Positions 34,106 to 44,822 of a stretch of DNA of 64,000 nucleotides are shown piece after piece (within the stretch, counting starts at the first letter, position 1; every line of letters begins with the position of its first letter). The stretch lies in contig NZ_NNSR01000013.1 in assembly GCF_002834225.1 (NCBI RefSeq), positions 1-64,000 of the forward strand, written 5' to 3'. The DNA comes from Ruminococcus bromii. GTDB lineage: Bacteria; Bacillota; Clostridia; Oscillospirales; Acutalibacteraceae. Under the pieces are notes generated by a model, which was given only the letters and a program-made list of their open reading frames with translations, searched no databases and was not told the DNA's origin. Position numbers and translations under genes: made by a program.

Positions 34106-34738
34106 ATGCAGAAAGCAATCATCGGTAAGAAAATCGGTATGACACAGATTTTCGATGAAAAGGGAATCATGATTCCCGTAACTGTTGTTGAGGCAGGCCC
34201 TTGCGTGGTAACAGCCAAGAAAACAGTTGAAAACGACGGCTACGCTTCGGTACAGCTCGGCTACGGCGATGTTAAACCTCACAAGGTAAACAAGCCAATG
34301 AAGGGCTTCTTTGATAAGGCCGGTGTAGCACCAAAGAAAACTCTCAAAGAGTTCCGCTTTACAGACACAGACGCTTACAGCATCGGTGATCTCGTTAAAG
34401 CAGACGTATTCACCCCCGGCGACAAGATTGACGTAACAGGCAAGAGCAAAGGTAAGGGTACAGCAGGTGTTATTAAGAGATGGAACTTCCACCGTCTTAA
34501 GGAATCACACGGTACAGGTCCTTGCGTACGCCACGGCGGTTCAATCGGTGCCTGCTCATCACCTTCAAGAGTTTGGAAGGGTAAGAGAATGGCAGGTCAC
34601 CTCGGCGCAGAACAGGTAACGGTTCAGAACCTCACAGTTGTTAAGGTTGACGCAGAAAACAACCTCATCGCTGTTAAGGGTGCTATTCCGGGTCCTAACA
34701 AGGGAATCGTTGTAATCAAAGATTCCGTAAAGGCTTAA
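34106..34738 (+). CDS. rplC: 50S ribosomal protein L3
   Basis: This 210-residue protein initiates 50S assembly near the peptidyl-transferase centre. [13 protein letters not shown] opens the protein, and the tip loop contains [25 protein letters not shown] lies upstream, and it is 73 bases after rpsJ, the second gene of the operon. Confidence 0.98.
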   Translation: MQKAIIGKKIGMTQIFDEKGIMIPVTVVEAGPCVVTAKKTVENDGYASVQLGYGDVKPHKVNKPMKGFFDKAGVAPKKTLKEFRFTDTDAYSIGDLVKADVFTPGDKIDVTGKSKGKGTAGVIKRWNFHRLKESHGTGPCVRHGGSIGACSSPSRVWKGKRMAGHLGAEQVTVQNLTVVKVDAENNLIAVKGAIPGPNKGIVVIKDSVKA

Positions 34739-34754
34739 GGAAGGGGGATTATAA

Positions 34755-35378
34755 ATGCCAAATTTAGCAGTAGTAGATATGGAAGGCAAGAGCGTTGGCA
34801 CAATCGAGCTTGCTGAGTCCGTATTCGGTATCGAACCAAATGCAGCTGTTATGCATCAGATGGTAGTTAGCTACCTCGCAGCACAGCGTCAGGGCACACA
34901 GTCCGCTCTTACAAGATCAGAGGTTTCAGGCGGCGGTAAAAAGCCGTGGAGACAGAAGGGTACAGGCCGTGCAAGACAGGGTTCAACAAGAGCTCCGCAG
35001 TGGACACACGGTGGCGTTGTATTCGCTCCGAAGCCAAGAGATTACAGATTTTCCGTAAACAAGAAGGTTAGAAGACTTGCTATGAAGTCAGCTTTCTCTT
35101 CAAAGGTTATGGAGAACGAGCTCATCGTTGTTGATTCAATCAGCATGGACGAGTACAAGACAAAGAAGATTGTTGCAATGCTCAGCGCAATCGGAGCTGA
35201 AAAGAAGGCTCTCATTGTTCTTCCTGAGGTTGACAGCAAGGTTATTAAATCAGCTAACAACATCCCCGGTGTTAAGACAGCTCAGGTAAACACTCTTAAT
35301 GTTTATGACATTTTGAATGCTGACAAGCTTATCATCGTTAAGGATGCAGTAAGCAAGATTGAGGAGGTATATGCATGA
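34755..35378 (+). CDS. rplD: 50S ribosomal protein L4
   Basis: This 207-residue protein lines the exit tunnel with a long basic loop, visible as [15 protein letters not shown] followed by [10 protein letters not shown]. In several bacteria L4 represses its own operon through the S10 leader, so it is a natural candidate ligand for the attenuator upstream. It overlaps rplW by 4 bases. Confidence 0.98.
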   Translation: MPNLAVVDMEGKSVGTIELAESVFGIEPNAAVMHQMVVSYLAAQRQGTQSALTRSEVSGGGKKPWRQKGTGRARQGSTRAPQWTHGGVVFAPKPRDYRFSVNKKVRRLAMKSAFSSKVMENELIVVDSISMDEYKTKKIVAMLSAIGAEKKALIVLPEVDSKVIKSANNIPGVKTAQVNTLNVYDILNADKLIIVKDAVSKIEEVYA

Positions 35379-35668
35379 TAGCTCATGATATTGTAATCCG
35401 CCCTGTTATTACTGAAAAAAGTATGCTCGGCGCAGTTAACAAAATTTATACCTTTGAAGTTGCTAAGTCAGCAAACAAGATTGAAATTGCAAAAGCTTGT
35501 GAAGAAATCTTCAAGGTTAAGGTTGCTAAGGTAAACACAGTAAGCGTAAGAGGAAAGTTCCGTCGTCAGGGCAGAAACAACGGCGGCTACTCAAAAAGCT
35601 GGAAGAAAGCAATCGTAAAACTTACAGAAGACAGCAAGCCTATCGAATTTTTTGAAGGCATGATGTAA
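35375..35668 (+). CDS. rplW: 50S ribosomal protein L23
   Basis: This 97-residue protein lies at the tunnel exit, where trigger factor and SRP dock. It shows [12 protein letters not shown] at the start and [12 protein letters not shown] in the extended loop. It starts by overlap with rplD. A gap of about 100 bases follows before rplB. Confidence 0.97.
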   Translation: MIAHDIVIRPVITEKSMLGAVNKIYTFEVAKSANKIEIAKACEEIFKVKVAKVNTVSVRGKFRRQGRNNGGYSKSWKKAIVKLTEDSKPIEFFEGMM

Positions 35669-35770
35669 TACTGACTCAGGTTCAGTATTGAGTCTGAAAA
35701 CAATAATTCAGGCAGAATGTATGGGAAATGCCATATTCCCGCAAAGCCATCATGAGGAGAGTGAAACCAA
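35669..35770 (+). other. Structured gap between rplW and rplB
   Basis: This 102-base spacer is much longer than the other gaps in the operon. It can form GACTCA/TGAGTC and GGGAAATGCC/ATATTCCC-type pairings just before the rplB ribosome binding site. It might be a control or processing site; no terminator is seen. Confidence 0.4.
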
Positions 35771-36604
35771 ATGGCCATTAAAGTATATAAGCCGACCATT
35801 AACTCAAGAAGAAATATGTCGGTTACAGATTATTCGGGTCTTTCAAAGGTTGAGCCGGAAAAAAGCTTGCTTGCTTCTTTAAATAAAAAGGCAGGTCGTA
35901 ACAGCTACGGCAGAATCACCGTTCGTCACAGAGGCGGCGGCAACCGCAGAAAGTACCGTATTATTGACTTCAAGCGTCAGAAATTTGATGTTGAAGGTAC
36001 AGTTAAAACATTAGAGTACGATCCAAACCGTTCTGCATTCATCGCTCTTGTAGAGTACACAGACGGCGAGAAGGCTTACATTATTGCTCCGGAAGGACTT
36101 AAGGTAGGCGACAAGGTAACAGCAGGTGCAAACGCTGATATTAAGCCCGGTAACGCACTTCCGCTTACAGCAATCCCTGTTGGTACATTTATCCACAATG
36201 TAGAGCTTTATCCCGGCAGAGGCGCTCAGCTCGCTCGTTCAGCCGGCAACATGGCTCAGCTCATGGCTAAGGAAAACGGTCTTGCACTTTTAAGACTTCC
36301 TTCAGGCGAGCTCAGAAACGTTCCTGAAAACTGCATGGCTACAATCGGTCAGGTAGGTAACACCGATCACGAAAATGTTAAGATCGGTAAAGCAGGTCGT
36401 AAGAGAAACATGGGTTGGCGTCCTACTGTTCGTGGTTCTGTAATGAACCCTAACGACCATCCGCACGGCGGTGGTGAGGGTAAGTCACCTGTTGGTCGTC
36501 CGGGCCCTGTAACCCCATGGGGTAAGCCCGCACTCGGCTACAAGACTCGTAAGAACAACAAGAGCAGCGACAAGCTTATCGTAAGAAGAAGAAACGGTAA
36601 GTAA
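35771..36604 (+). CDS. rplB: 50S ribosomal protein L2
   Basis: This 277-residue protein is needed for subunit joining and peptidyl transfer. It has [17 protein letters not shown] and the conserved C-terminal [11 protein letters not shown] with the functional histidine. GAGGAGAG lies upstream. Normal length. Confidence 0.98.
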   Translation: MAIKVYKPTINSRRNMSVTDYSGLSKVEPEKSLLASLNKKAGRNSYGRITVRHRGGGNRRKYRIIDFKRQKFDVEGTVKTLEYDPNRSAFIALVEYTDGEKAYIIAPEGLKVGDKVTAGANADIKPGNALPLTAIPVGTFIHNVELYPGRGAQLARSAGNMAQLMAKENGLALLRLPSGELRNVPENCMATIGQVGNTDHENVKIGKAGRKRNMGWRPTVRGSVMNPNDHPHGGGEGKSPVGRPGPVTPWGKPALGYKTRKNNKSSDKLIVRRRNGK

Positions 36605-36623
36605 GGCGGAAAGGAGCTAAAAC

Positions 36624-36896
36624 ATGAGTAGAAGTACTAAAAAGGGCCCTTATGTTCAGCCTGTACTGCTCAAAAGGGTTATCGAAATGAACGAAGCAGG
36701 CGAAAAGAGAATTCTCAAGACTTGGTCAAGAAGTTCAACAATTTTCCCTGAGTTCGTTGGTCACACATTTGCCGTTCATGACGGCAGAAAACATGTTCCT
36801 GTATATGTAACCGAAGATATGGTTGGTCACAAGCTCGGCGAGTTTGCTCCGACAAGAACATTCAAGGGTCACGCAGGATCAAAAACAAGCAAATAA
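36624..36896 (+). CDS. rpsS: 30S ribosomal protein S19
   Basis: This 90-residue protein of the 30S head, close to S13, has the signatures [11 protein letters not shown] and [20 protein letters not shown]. It lies 19 bases after rplB with a GGAAAGGAG site. Confidence 0.97.
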   Translation: MSRSTKKGPYVQPVLLKRVIEMNEAGEKRILKTWSRSSTIFPEFVGHTFAVHDGRKHVPVYVTEDMVGHKLGEFAPTRTFKGHAGSKTSK

Positions 36897-36916
36897 GCGG
36901 AAGGAGAGTATTGCAG

Positions 36917-37258
36917 ATGGAAGCAAAGGCAAATGCAAAATTTGTTCGTATTTCACCCCGCAAGGTTAATGTTGTTCTTGACCTCGTAAGAGGCAAAGAT
37001 GTTAAGTATGCGGAAGCTGTTCTTAAGCACACTCCCAAGGCCGCTTGCGAGCCGCTTTTAAAGCTGCTCAATTCAGCTATGGCAAATGCTGAGAACAACC
37101 ATGACATGGATGTATCCAAGCTTTACATTGCTCAGTGCAATGCAACAGCAGGCCCCATCCTTAAAAGAATTCGTCCGAGAGCACAGGGCAGAGCGTTCAG
37201 AATCAACAAGAGAACTTCTCACATTTCCCTCGTACTCAAGGAAAGAGAAGACGACTAA
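36917..37258 (+). CDS. rplV: 50S ribosomal protein L22
   Basis: This 113-residue tunnel-wall protein has [20 protein letters not shown] and the hairpin region ending with [12 protein letters not shown] 36917 sits nine bases after AAGGAGA; the TTG at 36911 is too close to the site. Confidence 0.97.
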   Translation: MEAKANAKFVRISPRKVNVVLDLVRGKDVKYAEAVLKHTPKAACEPLLKLLNSAMANAENNHDMDVSKLYIAQCNATAGPILKRIRPRAQGRAFRINKRTSHISLVLKEREDD

Positions 37259-37272
37259 GGGGAGGTTAGATT

Positions 37273-37944
37273 ATGGGTCAGAAAGTTAATCCGCACGGTC
37301 TCCGTGTCGGCGTTATTAAAGATTGGGATTCCCGTTGGTTTGCAAATAAGAAGGACTTCGGTGCTACACTCGTTGAGGACTATAACCTCCGTAAAACTCT
37401 GAAGGCTCAGCTTTACAACTTCGGTATCTCAAAAATTGAAATTGAGCGTGACGGCAAAAAGGTTAAAATCAGCATCCACTGCGCTAAGCCCGGTCTTGTA
37501 ATCGGTAAGGGCGGTTCTGAGATTGAAAAGCTCAGAGCACAGTGCGAAAAGATGCTCGGCAAACCCGTTGCAATCAATATTGTAGAAGTTAAGGCTCCTG
37601 AGCTTGATGCACAGCTCGTTGCAGAAAGCATCGCTCAGCAGCTTGAAAAGAGAATCTCTTTCCGCCGTGCAATGAAGATGTCAATCGGCAACGCAATGCG
37701 TCGCGGCGCTAAGGGTATCAAGATTATGTGTTCAGGCCGTCTTGGCGGTGCTGAAATTGCTCGTTCAGAGCAGTACCACGAAGGTACTATTCCGCTTCAG
37801 ACACTTCGTGCCGACATCGACTACGGCTTTGCAGAAGCTAACACAACCTACGGTAAAGTAGGCGTTAAGGTTTGGCTTTACAAGGGCGAGGTTCTTAACG
37901 AAGTTAAGTCAAGAAAGCCCCGCAGAGAAGGAGGCAGAAAGTAA
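37273..37944 (+). CDS. rpsC: 30S ribosomal protein S3
   Basis: This 223-residue protein at the mRNA entry has an N-terminal [13 protein letters not shown], a KH domain with [13 protein letters not shown], and a C-terminal S3 domain containing [12 protein letters not shown]. It shares one base with rplP. Confidence 0.98.
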   Translation: MGQKVNPHGLRVGVIKDWDSRWFANKKDFGATLVEDYNLRKTLKAQLYNFGISKIEIERDGKKVKISIHCAKPGLVIGKGGSEIEKLRAQCEKMLGKPVAINIVEVKAPELDAQLVAESIAQQLEKRISFRRAMKMSIGNAMRRGAKGIKIMCSGRLGGAEIARSEQYHEGTIPLQTLRADIDYGFAEANTTYGKVGVKVWLYKGEVLNEVKSRKPRREGGRK

Positions 37945-38363
37945 TGTTATTACCTAAGAGAGTAAAATACAGAAGAGTTCACAGAGGTCGTATGACAGGT
38001 AAGGCTCTTCGTGGTAACAAGGTTACTTACGGCGATTTCGGTCTTCAGGCTACAGAGCCTGCATGGATTACCTCAAACCAGATTGAGGCTGCCCGTGTCG
38101 CTATGACTCGTTACTGCAAAAGATTCGGTAAAGTATGGATCAAAATTTTCCCTGACAAGCCTGTTACAGCAAAGCCTGCTGAAACACGAATGGGTTCAGG
38201 TAAAGGTTCACCCGAGTATTGGGTAGCCGTAGTAAAGCCCGGCAGAGTTATGTTTGAACTCGGCGGCGTAGATGAAGCTACTGCAAGAGAGGCTCTTCGC
38301 CTTGCTGCAAATAAGCTTCCTATCAAGTGCAAGTTTGTTAAGAAAGAGGAGGGTGAGCAGTAA
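37944..38363 (+). CDS. rplP: 50S ribosomal protein L16
   Basis: This 139-residue protein near the A-site tRNA has [15 protein letters not shown] and the conserved [19 protein letters not shown]. It starts on the last base of rpsC and ends on the first of rpmC, a tightly coupled trio. Confidence 0.98.
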   Translation: MLLPKRVKYRRVHRGRMTGKALRGNKVTYGDFGLQATEPAWITSNQIEAARVAMTRYCKRFGKVWIKIFPDKPVTAKPAETRMGSGKGSPEYWVAVVKPGRVMFELGGVDEATAREALRLAANKLPIKCKFVKKEEGEQ

Positions 38364-38566
38364 TGAAAGCATCAGAACTCAGAGATATGTCAGTAGAAGA
38401 GCTTCAGACAAAGCTCACTGAACTCAAAGAAGAATTATTCAATCTTCGTTTCCAGCTTGCTGTTAATCAGCTCGAAAACTCATCCAGAATCGGTGCTGTT
38501 AAAAAGGACATCGCAAGAATTTCAACAGTTCTTCGTCAGATGGAACTTAACGGCGCTGAAGCTTAA
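38363..38566 (+). CDS. rpmC: 50S ribosomal protein L29
   Basis: This 67-residue, mostly helical protein near the tunnel exit has [14 protein letters not shown] and [14 protein letters not shown]. It shares one base with rplP. Confidence 0.97.
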   Translation: MKASELRDMSVEELQTKLTELKEELFNLRFQLAVNQLENSSRIGAVKKDIARISTVLRQMELNGAEA

Positions 38567-38583
38567 GAGAGGAGGACTTAACA

Positions 38584-38841
38584 GTGAGTGAAAGAAATAT
38601 GAGAAAAACTGTTGTCGGAAAAGTTGTAAGCGACAAGATGGACAAGACAATTGTCGTTGCAGTTGAAGACAGCGTAAAGCACAAGCTTTACAACAAAATT
38701 GTTAAGCGTACAGTTCGTTTCAAGGCACACGACGAAAACAACGAGTGTGGCATTGGCGACCGTGTAAAGATTATGGAGACCCGTCCTCTTTCTAAAGACA
38801 AAAGATGGAGACTCGTCGAGATTATAGAGAAAGCTAAATAA
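38584..38841 (+). CDS. rpsQ: 30S ribosomal protein S17
   Basis: This 85-residue primary 16S rRNA binder has [15 protein letters not shown] and [20 protein letters not shown]. The GTG start at 38584 follows AGGAGG. Confidence 0.97.
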   Translation: MSERNMRKTVVGKVVSDKMDKTIVVAVEDSVKHKLYNKIVKRTVRFKAHDENNECGIGDRVKIMETRPLSKDKRWRLVEIIEKAK

Positions 38842-38880
38842 GTTTATTTTAGCGGCTTTGAGTAAAGGAGGAATTACACT

Positions 38881-39249
38881 GTGATTCAGCAGCAAACTAT
38901 CCTCAAGGTTGCCGACAACACCGGCGCAAAGGAACTTATGTGCATTCGTGTACTCGGCGGTACCAGAAGGAGATATGCCAACATTGGCGATGTAATCGTA
39001 GCCTCGGTTAAAAAGGCAGCACCCGGCGGTGTTGTTAAAAAAGGCGACGTTGTAAAGGCTGTAGTTGTTCGTTCTGCAAAGGGCGTCAGAAGAGAAGACG
39101 GTACTTATATCCGTTTTGATGAAAATGCAGCTGTTATTATTAAGGAAGATAAGAACCCGAAGGGTACTCGTATCTTCGGACCGGTAGCAAGAGAGCTTCG
39201 TGATAAAGATTATATGAAGATTCTTTCTCTCGCTCCCGAAGTACTTTAA
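38881..39249 (+). CDS. rplN: 50S ribosomal protein L14
   Basis: This 122-residue protein lies at the subunit interface. It has [18 protein letters not shown] and the C-terminal [13 protein letters not shown]. It starts at GTG 38881 after AAGGAGG, as the first gene of the classical spc section, with no separate promoter visible. Confidence 0.98.
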   Translation: MIQQQTILKVADNTGAKELMCIRVLGGTRRRYANIGDVIVASVKKAAPGGVVKKGDVVKAVVVRSAKGVRREDGTYIRFDENAAVIIKEDKNPKGTRIFGPVARELRDKDYMKILSLAPEVL

Positions 39250-39263
39250 TTGGAGGTGTCACA

Positions 39264-39581
39264 ATGAGTAAAGTTCATGTTAAAACAGGCGACACCGTTA
39301 TCGTATTAAGCGGTAAGGACAAGGGCAAGACAGGTCAGGTTATGGCTGTAAGCCCTAAAGAAGGCAAAGTTATCGTAGAAAAGGTAAATATGGTTTCAAA
39401 GCATGTTAAACCCAAGAAGATGGGCGAGCAGGGCGGTATCATTAAGGCTGAGGGTGCTATGTACGCATCTAAGGTTCAGATCGTTTGCCCAAGATGCAAA
39501 AAGCCTACAAGAGTTGCTCATAAGTTCTATGAGGACGGCTCTAAGGGCAGAGTTTGCGCTAAATGCGGCGAAGCACTTTAA
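39264..39581 (+). CDS. rplX: 50S ribosomal protein L24
   Basis: This 105-residue KOW-domain assembly initiator (VIVLSGKDKGKTGQV) has a C-terminal zinc-ribbon-like part with CPRCKKPTR and CAKCGEAL. Such four-cysteine tails are common in clostridial L24 and suggest zinc binding. Confidence 0.97.
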   Translation: MSKVHVKTGDTVIVLSGKDKGKTGQVMAVSPKEGKVIVEKVNMVSKHVKPKKMGEQGGIIKAEGAMYASKVQIVCPRCKKPTRVAHKFYEDGSKGRVCAKCGEAL

Positions 39582-39595
39582 GGAGGAAATAAGAT

Positions 39596-40135
39596 ATGGC
39601 AAGACTTAAAGAATACTATTCAAAAGAAGTTGCACCTGCTCTTATGTCAAAGTTCTCCTACAAGAGCACAATGCAGATTCCTAAGCTTGATAAAATCGTT
39701 ATCAATGTAGGCGCAGGCGAAGCTAAAGATAACTCAAAAGTAATTGACGCTATCTGTACAGACCTTTCTGCTATTACAGGTCAGAAGCCTCTCATCTGTA
39801 GGGCAAGAAAGTCAGTTGCTAACTTCAAAATCAGAGAAGGCATGGCAATCGGCTGCAAGGTTACATTAAGAGGCGAGAGAATGTATGAATTTCTCGACAG
39901 ATTCTTCAATGTAGCACTTCCCCGTGTTCGTGACTTCAGAGGTATCAACCCTGATTCATTTGACGGCCGCGGCAACTACAACATGGGTCTTAAGGAACAG
40001 CTTATTTTCCCTGAGATTGACTATGACAAGATTGACAAGGTTCGTGGTATGGACATTTGCTTCGTTACCACTGCAGCAACAGACGAAGAAGCTCGCGAGC
40101 TTTTAAAGCTTATGGGCGCACCGTTTTCAAAGTAA
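39596..40135 (+). CDS. rplE: 50S ribosomal protein L5
   Basis: This 179-residue 5S rRNA-binding protein has [32 protein letters not shown] and the late [21 protein letters not shown] lies upstream. Standard length. Confidence 0.98.
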   Translation: MARLKEYYSKEVAPALMSKFSYKSTMQIPKLDKIVINVGAGEAKDNSKVIDAICTDLSAITGQKPLICRARKSVANFKIREGMAIGCKVTLRGERMYEFLDRFFNVALPRVRDFRGINPDSFDGRGNYNMGLKEQLIFPEIDYDKIDKVRGMDICFVTTAATDEEARELLKLMGAPFSK

Positions 40136-40147
40136 GGAGGGATTGTT

Positions 40148-40333
40148 GTGGCTAAAACTTCGATGAAAGTAAAGCAGCAGAGAAAGCAGAAATTCTCTAC
40201 AAGAGAGTACACAAGATGTAACATCTGTGGTAGACCACACGCCTACCTCCGTAAGTATGGCATTTGTCGTATTTGCTTCCGTGAACTCGCTTACAAGGGC
40301 GAAATTCCGGGTGTAAAGAAAGCAAGCTGGTAA
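40148..40333 (+). CDS. rpsZ: 30S ribosomal protein S14, zinc form
   Basis: This 61-residue short S14 has a four-cysteine zinc site, CNICGRPH and CRICFREL. It starts at GTG 40148 after AAGGAGGG. Possession of the zinc form matches Firmicutes spc operons. Confidence 0.96.
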   Translation: MAKTSMKVKQQRKQKFSTREYTRCNICGRPHAYLRKYGICRICFRELAYKGEIPGVKKASW

Positions 40334-40352
40334 GCAAGGGAGGTAAAGCATA

Positions 40353-40751
40353 ATGCAGATTACAGATACAATTGCTGATTTACTTACAAGAATCCGTAAC
40401 GCAAATTCAGCAAAGCATGATTCTGTTGAAATTCCCGCTTCAAACCTCAAGAAGTCAATTTGTCAGATTCTTGTTGACGAGGGTTATGTAAAGAATTTCA
40501 CAGTTATTGAAGACGGCAAGCAGGGCGTTATTAAGGTAACACTCAAGTATACAGACGGCAAGACTCCTGTTATCACAGGTCTTCGCCGTGTATCAAAGCC
40601 CGGTCTTAGAATTTACAGTAATGCAGAAGATATGCCAAAGGTAATGAAGGGTCTTGGTATCGCCATCATTTCAACCTCAAAGGGTGTTATGACAGACCGT
40701 GAGGCAAGAAAGCAGCACATTGGCGGCGAGGTTCTCGCTTACATTTGGTAA
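40353..40751 (+). CDS. rpsH: 30S ribosomal protein S8
   Basis: This 132-residue 16S rRNA binder has [12 protein letters not shown] at the N-terminus and the conserved [14 protein letters not shown] near the C-terminus. In other bacteria S8 is the translational repressor of this section of the operon. Confidence 0.98.
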   Translation: MQITDTIADLLTRIRNANSAKHDSVEIPASNLKKSICQILVDEGYVKNFTVIEDGKQGVIKVTLKYTDGKTPVITGLRRVSKPGLRIYSNAEDMPKVMKGLGIAIISTSKGVMTDREARKQHIGGEVLAYIW

Positions 40752-40766
40752 GAGGAGGTGCGATAA

Positions 40767-41309
40767 ATGTCTCGAATTGGAAGAAAACCTATAAATATTC
40801 CCGCCGGCGTTACAGCTTCAATTGACAACGGCGTTATCACAGTTAAAGGTCCTAAGGGTACACTTGATTTCAAGTTCAATCCTGCAATGACTGTTGAGAT
40901 TAAGGGCGATGTAATTGAGGTTACCCGTCCAAACGACGCAAAAGAAAACCGTTCACTTCACGGTCTTACAAGAACACTTATCCACAATATGATTATAGGT
41001 GTTACAGAGGGTTATTCAAAGACTCTCGAAGTAAACGGCGTTGGCTACCGTGTTCAGAAGCAGGGTAACAAGTGCGTTATGAACCTTGGTTATTCACACC
41101 AGGTTATCGTTGAGGATACAGAGGACATCAAGATTGAAGTTCCCGATCCGAACAAAATCATCATCACCGGCATTGATAAGCAAAAGGTTGGTCAGTTTGC
41201 TGCCGAAGTTAGAGAAAAGCGTCCTCCGGAGCCATATAAGGGCAAGGGAATTAAGTACGCTGATGAAGTTATCCGCCGCAAGGAAGGCAAGGCCGGTAAG
41301 GGCAAATAA
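40767..41309 (+). CDS. rplF: 50S ribosomal protein L6
   Basis: This 180-residue two-domain protein near the factor-binding site opens with MSRIGRKPINIPAGV and ends with the signature RPPEPYKGKGIKYADEVI. AGAGGAGG lies upstream. Confidence 0.98.
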   Translation: MSRIGRKPINIPAGVTASIDNGVITVKGPKGTLDFKFNPAMTVEIKGDVIEVTRPNDAKENRSLHGLTRTLIHNMIIGVTEGYSKTLEVNGVGYRVQKQGNKCVMNLGYSHQVIVEDTEDIKIEVPDPNKIIITGIDKQKVGQFAAEVREKRPPEPYKGKGIKYADEVIRRKEGKAGKGK

Positions 41310-41327
41310 TTAAGGAGTGAATAACAA

Positions 41328-41687
41328 ATGGTAAGCAGACCAGATACAAAAAAGGCACGCGCAAAACGCCATAAGAGAGTCCGCAGCAAAATCAGCGGTA
41401 CAGCTTCTTGTCCCCGTCTTTGCGTATTCCGCTCCACAAGCAACATCTATGCTCAGATTATTGACGATGTAGCAGGTGTTACACTTGCTCAGGCTTCAAG
41501 CCTTGATAAAGAAATCACAGGCAATGGCGGAAACAAAGAGGCAGCTAAGGCTGTTGGCAAGCTCGTTGCTGAGCGTGCAAAAGAAAAGAATATCGTTGAT
41601 GTTGTATTTGACAGAGGCGGTAATATATATCACGGCCGTGTTAAGGAATTGGCCGAAGGCGCCCGTGAGGGCGGCCTCAATTTCTAA
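41328..41687 (+). CDS. rplR: 50S ribosomal protein L18
   Basis: This 119-residue 5S rRNA binder has [18 protein letters not shown] and ends with [20 protein letters not shown]. The basic N-terminal tail is typical of the family. Confidence 0.97.
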   Translation: MVSRPDTKKARAKRHKRVRSKISGTASCPRLCVFRSTSNIYAQIIDDVAGVTLAQASSLDKEITGNGGNKEAAKAVGKLVAERAKEKNIVDVVFDRGGNIYHGRVKELAEGAREGGLNF

Positions 41688-41704
41688 GGATTGGAGGAAT
41701 AACT

Positions 41705-42202
41705 TTGGCTAAAACAGTAGAAGTAACAGGCGAATTAAAAGAAAGAGTAGTTACTATTAACCGTGTTTCTAAAACAGTTAAGGGCGGTCGTATTTTCAAG
41801 TTTGCAGCTCTCGTAGTTGTAGGCGACGGTAACGGAACAGTTGGTTTCGGTATCGGCAAAGCAGGCGAAGTACCTGATGCTATCCGTAAGGGTATTGAGG
41901 ACGCTAAGAAGAACCTTATGAAGGTTTCTCTCAGAGGCACAACAATTCCACACGAAGTAATCGGCGAGTTCGGTGCGGGCAGAGTTCTTATGAAACCGGC
42001 TGCACCCGGTACAGGTGTTATCGCAGGCGGTCCCGTTCGTGCCGTTGTTGAGGCAGTCGGCATTAAGGACATCAGAACTAAGGCTCTTCGTTCCAATAAT
42101 CCGTGCAATGTAGTTAGAGCTACTCTTGCAGGTCTTGGCGCATTGAGAAATGCTGAAGAAGTTGCTGCAATCCGCGGTAAATCCGTTAAGGAAATTCTTT
42201 AA
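41705..42202 (+). CDS. rpsE: 30S ribosomal protein S5
   Basis: This 165-residue fidelity protein starts at TTG 41705 after GGAGG. It has [30 protein letters not shown] and the C-terminal [17 protein letters not shown] signature. Confidence 0.97.
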   Translation: MAKTVEVTGELKERVVTINRVSKTVKGGRIFKFAALVVVGDGNGTVGFGIGKAGEVPDAIRKGIEDAKKNLMKVSLRGTTIPHEVIGEFGAGRVLMKPAAPGTGVIAGGPVRAVVEAVGIKDIRTKALRSNNPCNVVRATLAGLGALRNAEEVAAIRGKSVKEIL

Positions 42203-42219
42203 TAGGGAGGTTGTAAATT

Positions 42220-42390
42220 ATGACAATTAAGTTAGTTAAGAGCCTTATCGGCTCTAAGAAAAATCAGATTGCAACCGCCCATGCTCTCGGTCTTAAGAAA
42301 ATCGGTGATGTTACTACACAGCCCGATAACGCTCAGACTAAGGGTAAGGTAGCGAAAATCATTCACCTCGTAGAGGTTAGTGAAGCATAA
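42220..42390 (+). CDS. rpmD: 50S ribosomal protein L30
   Basis: This 56-residue gene has an ATG at 42220 after GGGAGG. The product begins IKLVKSLIGSKKNQIATAHA and contains LGLKKIGDV, the L30 signature. Its place between S5 and L15 is standard. Confidence 0.96.
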   Translation: MTIKLVKSLIGSKKNQIATAHALGLKKIGDVTTQPDNAQTKGKVAKIIHLVEVSEA

Positions 42391-42408
42391 GCAAGGAGGT
42401 GCGAACTA

Positions 42409-42852
42409 ATGAAGTTACATGAACTTTCTCCTGTTGAGGGTTCTAAAAAGGACTCAAAAAGAATCGGCAGAGGCCACGGCTCAGGCTGGGGCAAAACTTC
42501 CGGTAAAGGTCATAAGGGCCAGAAGGCTCGTTCAGGCGGCAGCATCCGTCCCGGATTTGAGGGCGGTCAGATGCCTTTACAGCGTCGTATCCCTAAAAGA
42601 GGTTTCAACAATATTTTTGCAAAGACTGTAGTAGCAGTAAACCTCAGCACTTTGAACAGAAAGTTTGAAGACGGTGCGACAGTAGATATTGAGGCTCTTG
42701 TTAATGCAGGCGTTGTTAAGAACGGCTTTGATGCTGTTAAGGTTCTTGGCAACGGTAAGCTTGACAAAAAACTTACAGTAAAGGTTTCTGCTTTTTCCGA
42801 ATCAGCTAAAGCTGCAATTGAGGCTGCGGGCGGAAAGGCAGAGGTGATCTAA
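42409..42852 (+). CDS. rplO: 50S ribosomal protein L15
   Basis: This 147-residue assembly protein has the Gly-rich N-terminal region [20 protein letters not shown] and [17 protein letters not shown]. Its stop codon is immediately followed by the secY start. Confidence 0.98.
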   Translation: MKLHELSPVEGSKKDSKRIGRGHGSGWGKTSGKGHKGQKARSGGSIRPGFEGGQMPLQRRIPKRGFNNIFAKTVVAVNLSTLNRKFEDGATVDIEALVNAGVVKNGFDAVKVLGNGKLDKKLTVKVSAFSESAKAAIEAAGGKAEVI

Positions 42853-44163
42853 GTGTTTAAAACAATTAAAAATGCTTGGTCACTCCCCGATTTAAGAAAG
42901 AAAATTTTATTTACTCTCTTAATCATTGTTGTATTCAGAATCGGCTCGGTTATTCAGGTTCCATTCCTGGATACTGCGGCTCTCAGAAGTGTTATGAATC
43001 CGGATGACTGGTCAAACACAATGCTTTCTTATATGAATACACTCTCAGGCGGTGCATTCTCAAACGCAACATTGTTTGCAATGGGTATTACCCCTTACAT
43101 CAACAGCTCAATCATTGTCCAGCTCCTCTGTGTTGCTATTCCTCCGCTTGAGAGATTAGCAAGAGAAGGCGAAGCCGGCAGACGCAAAATCAGTGCAATC
43201 ACTCGTTATGTAACAGTCGGTCTCGGTATTATTCAGGGTACTGCATATTACTTCTATCTTCTCAACAGCAAGGTAACTCTTTACAACAGCGGTTTTGAAC
43301 TTTGGTTCTCAGCTATTGTAATTATCCTTGTTTTCACGGCAGGTACAGCCGTAATGATGTGGCTCGGTGAACAGATCAACAGCCACGGCATAGGAAACGG
43401 TATTTCCATTCTCCTTTTTGCAGGTATCGTTGCTCAGTTCCCACAGATTATCAACACACTCGGTCAGTATTGGGGTCTTGCTTTAAACGGCAGCACACAG
43501 TACTTCTTCCTTGTACCGCTTTGGGTTATTCTCTTTGTTGCAGTTGTATGGGTTATCACATTCATGCAGGACAGTGAAAGAAGAATCCCGATTCAGTACG
43601 CAAAGCGTGTTGTGGGCAGAAAGATGTACGGCGGTCAGTCAAGCCACCTTCCTATCAAGGTAGCACTCGGCGGCGTACTTCCAATCATCTTTGCAAGCTC
43701 AATTCTTTCAATTCCAAGTACAATCAACCTCTTCCTCAAGATTCCGGCAGGAGATGGTTTCTGGGGTGCATTCTTTGCAGCATTCAGCACTTCAGGCTGG
43801 CTGTACATGGTACTTTATTTCTTGTTCATTATAATGTTCGCTTATTTCTATACATCAATTCAGTACAACCCTGTTGAGATGGCTAACAATCTTAAGGCAA
43901 ATAACGGTACGGTTCCCGGTATCCGTCCGGGTGCTCCGACAGCCGATTACATCAGAAAGATTTTGTCAAGAATCACTTTAATCGGTGCAATGTTCCTTGC
44001 TGTTATTGCTATGATTCCGCTTATCTACGGCGCTGCTTCAGGAATGGGTCAGATGTCAATCGGTGGTACATCAATCATCATCGTAGTTGGTGTTGCTCTT
44101 GAAACTGTTAAACAGCTCGAGTCACAAATGATGATGCGTCATTACAAAGGTTTTCTTGACTAA
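42853..44163 (+). CDS. secY: Protein translocase subunit SecY
   Basis: This 436-residue protein forms the core channel of the Sec translocon in the plasma membrane and has ten membrane helices. GITPYINSSIIVQLL, the plug-adjacent helices and the cytoplasmic loop ERRIPIQYAKR (ribosome and SecA contact) are all present. It starts at GTG 42853 directly after rplO. It presumably exports the amylase and other secreted proteins in the window. Confidence 0.98.
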   Translation: MFKTIKNAWSLPDLRKKILFTLLIIVVFRIGSVIQVPFLDTAALRSVMNPDDWSNTMLSYMNTLSGGAFSNATLFAMGITPYINSSIIVQLLCVAIPPLERLAREGEAGRRKISAITRYVTVGLGIIQGTAYYFYLLNSKVTLYNSGFELWFSAIVIILVFTAGTAVMMWLGEQINSHGIGNGISILLFAGIVAQFPQIINTLGQYWGLALNGSTQYFFLVPLWVILFVAVVWVITFMQDSERRIPIQYAKRVVGRKMYGGQSSHLPIKVALGGVLPIIFASSILSIPSTINLFLKIPAGDGFWGAFFAAFSTSGWLYMVLYFLFIIMFAYFYTSIQYNPVEMANNLKANNGTVPGIRPGAPTADYIRKILSRITLIGAMFLAVIAMIPLIYGAASGMGQMSIGGTSIIIVVGVALETVKQLESQMMMRHYKGFLD

Positions 44164-44186
44164 TTGAGAAAAAAGGAGTATAATAG

Positions 44187-44819
44187 ATGAACATTATCAT
44201 GTTAGGTGCTCCGGGTGCAGGTAAAGGCACACAGGCCGCTGTACTTTGTGAACACTTTGGTATTCCCACAATTTCAACCGGAAACATGATCCGTGAAGCG
44301 CTGAAAAACGGCACTGAGATGGGCTTGAAGGCTAAATCCTTTATGGATGAAGGCAAGCTTGTTCCCGACGAAGTAGTAATTGGTATTGTAAAGGAAAGAC
44401 TTTCTGCCGATGACTGCAAGAAGGGTTTCATTCTTGACGGTTTTCCAAGAACTATTCCTCAGGCTGAGGCTCTGGATAACATGGGTGTTGAGATTCAGCA
44501 TGTCATCAACATCGACATTTCTGATGAAAAAATCATCAACCGTATGTCCGGACGCCGTGTTTGCGAAAATTGTGGCAGACCTTTCCACACTGTGACTTTA
44601 AAGCCCAAGAAGGAAGGCATCTGCGACGATTGCGGCGGCACCCTTGTTCAGCGCAAGGACGACCACCCCGATACCGTGCTTGCTCGTCTCGAAACATATC
44701 ACAAAGAGACTGAGCCCCTCGTTTCTTACTATGAGAAGCAGGGTAAGCTTGTTACTGTAAAAGGACAGGATGATGTAGAAGCTACTACAAAGGCTATCCT
44801 TGAAGGTATAGAGGCTTAA
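44187..44819 (+). CDS. adk: Adenylate kinase
   Basis: This 210-residue enzyme interconverts ATP, ADP and AMP. The P-loop is GAPGAGKGTQ at residues 7-16. GFPRTIPQAE and the LID domain follow, the latter with a four-cysteine zinc site, CENCGRPF and CDDCGG, as in many Gram-positive enzymes. Usual position after secY. Confidence 0.98.
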   Translation: MNIIMLGAPGAGKGTQAAVLCEHFGIPTISTGNMIREALKNGTEMGLKAKSFMDEGKLVPDEVVIGIVKERLSADDCKKGFILDGFPRTIPQAEALDNMGVEIQHVINIDISDEKIINRMSGRRVCENCGRPFHTVTLKPKKEGICDDCGGTLVQRKDDHPDTVLARLETYHKETEPLVSYYEKQGKLVTVKGQDDVEATTKAILEGIEA

Positions 44820-44822
44820 TTC

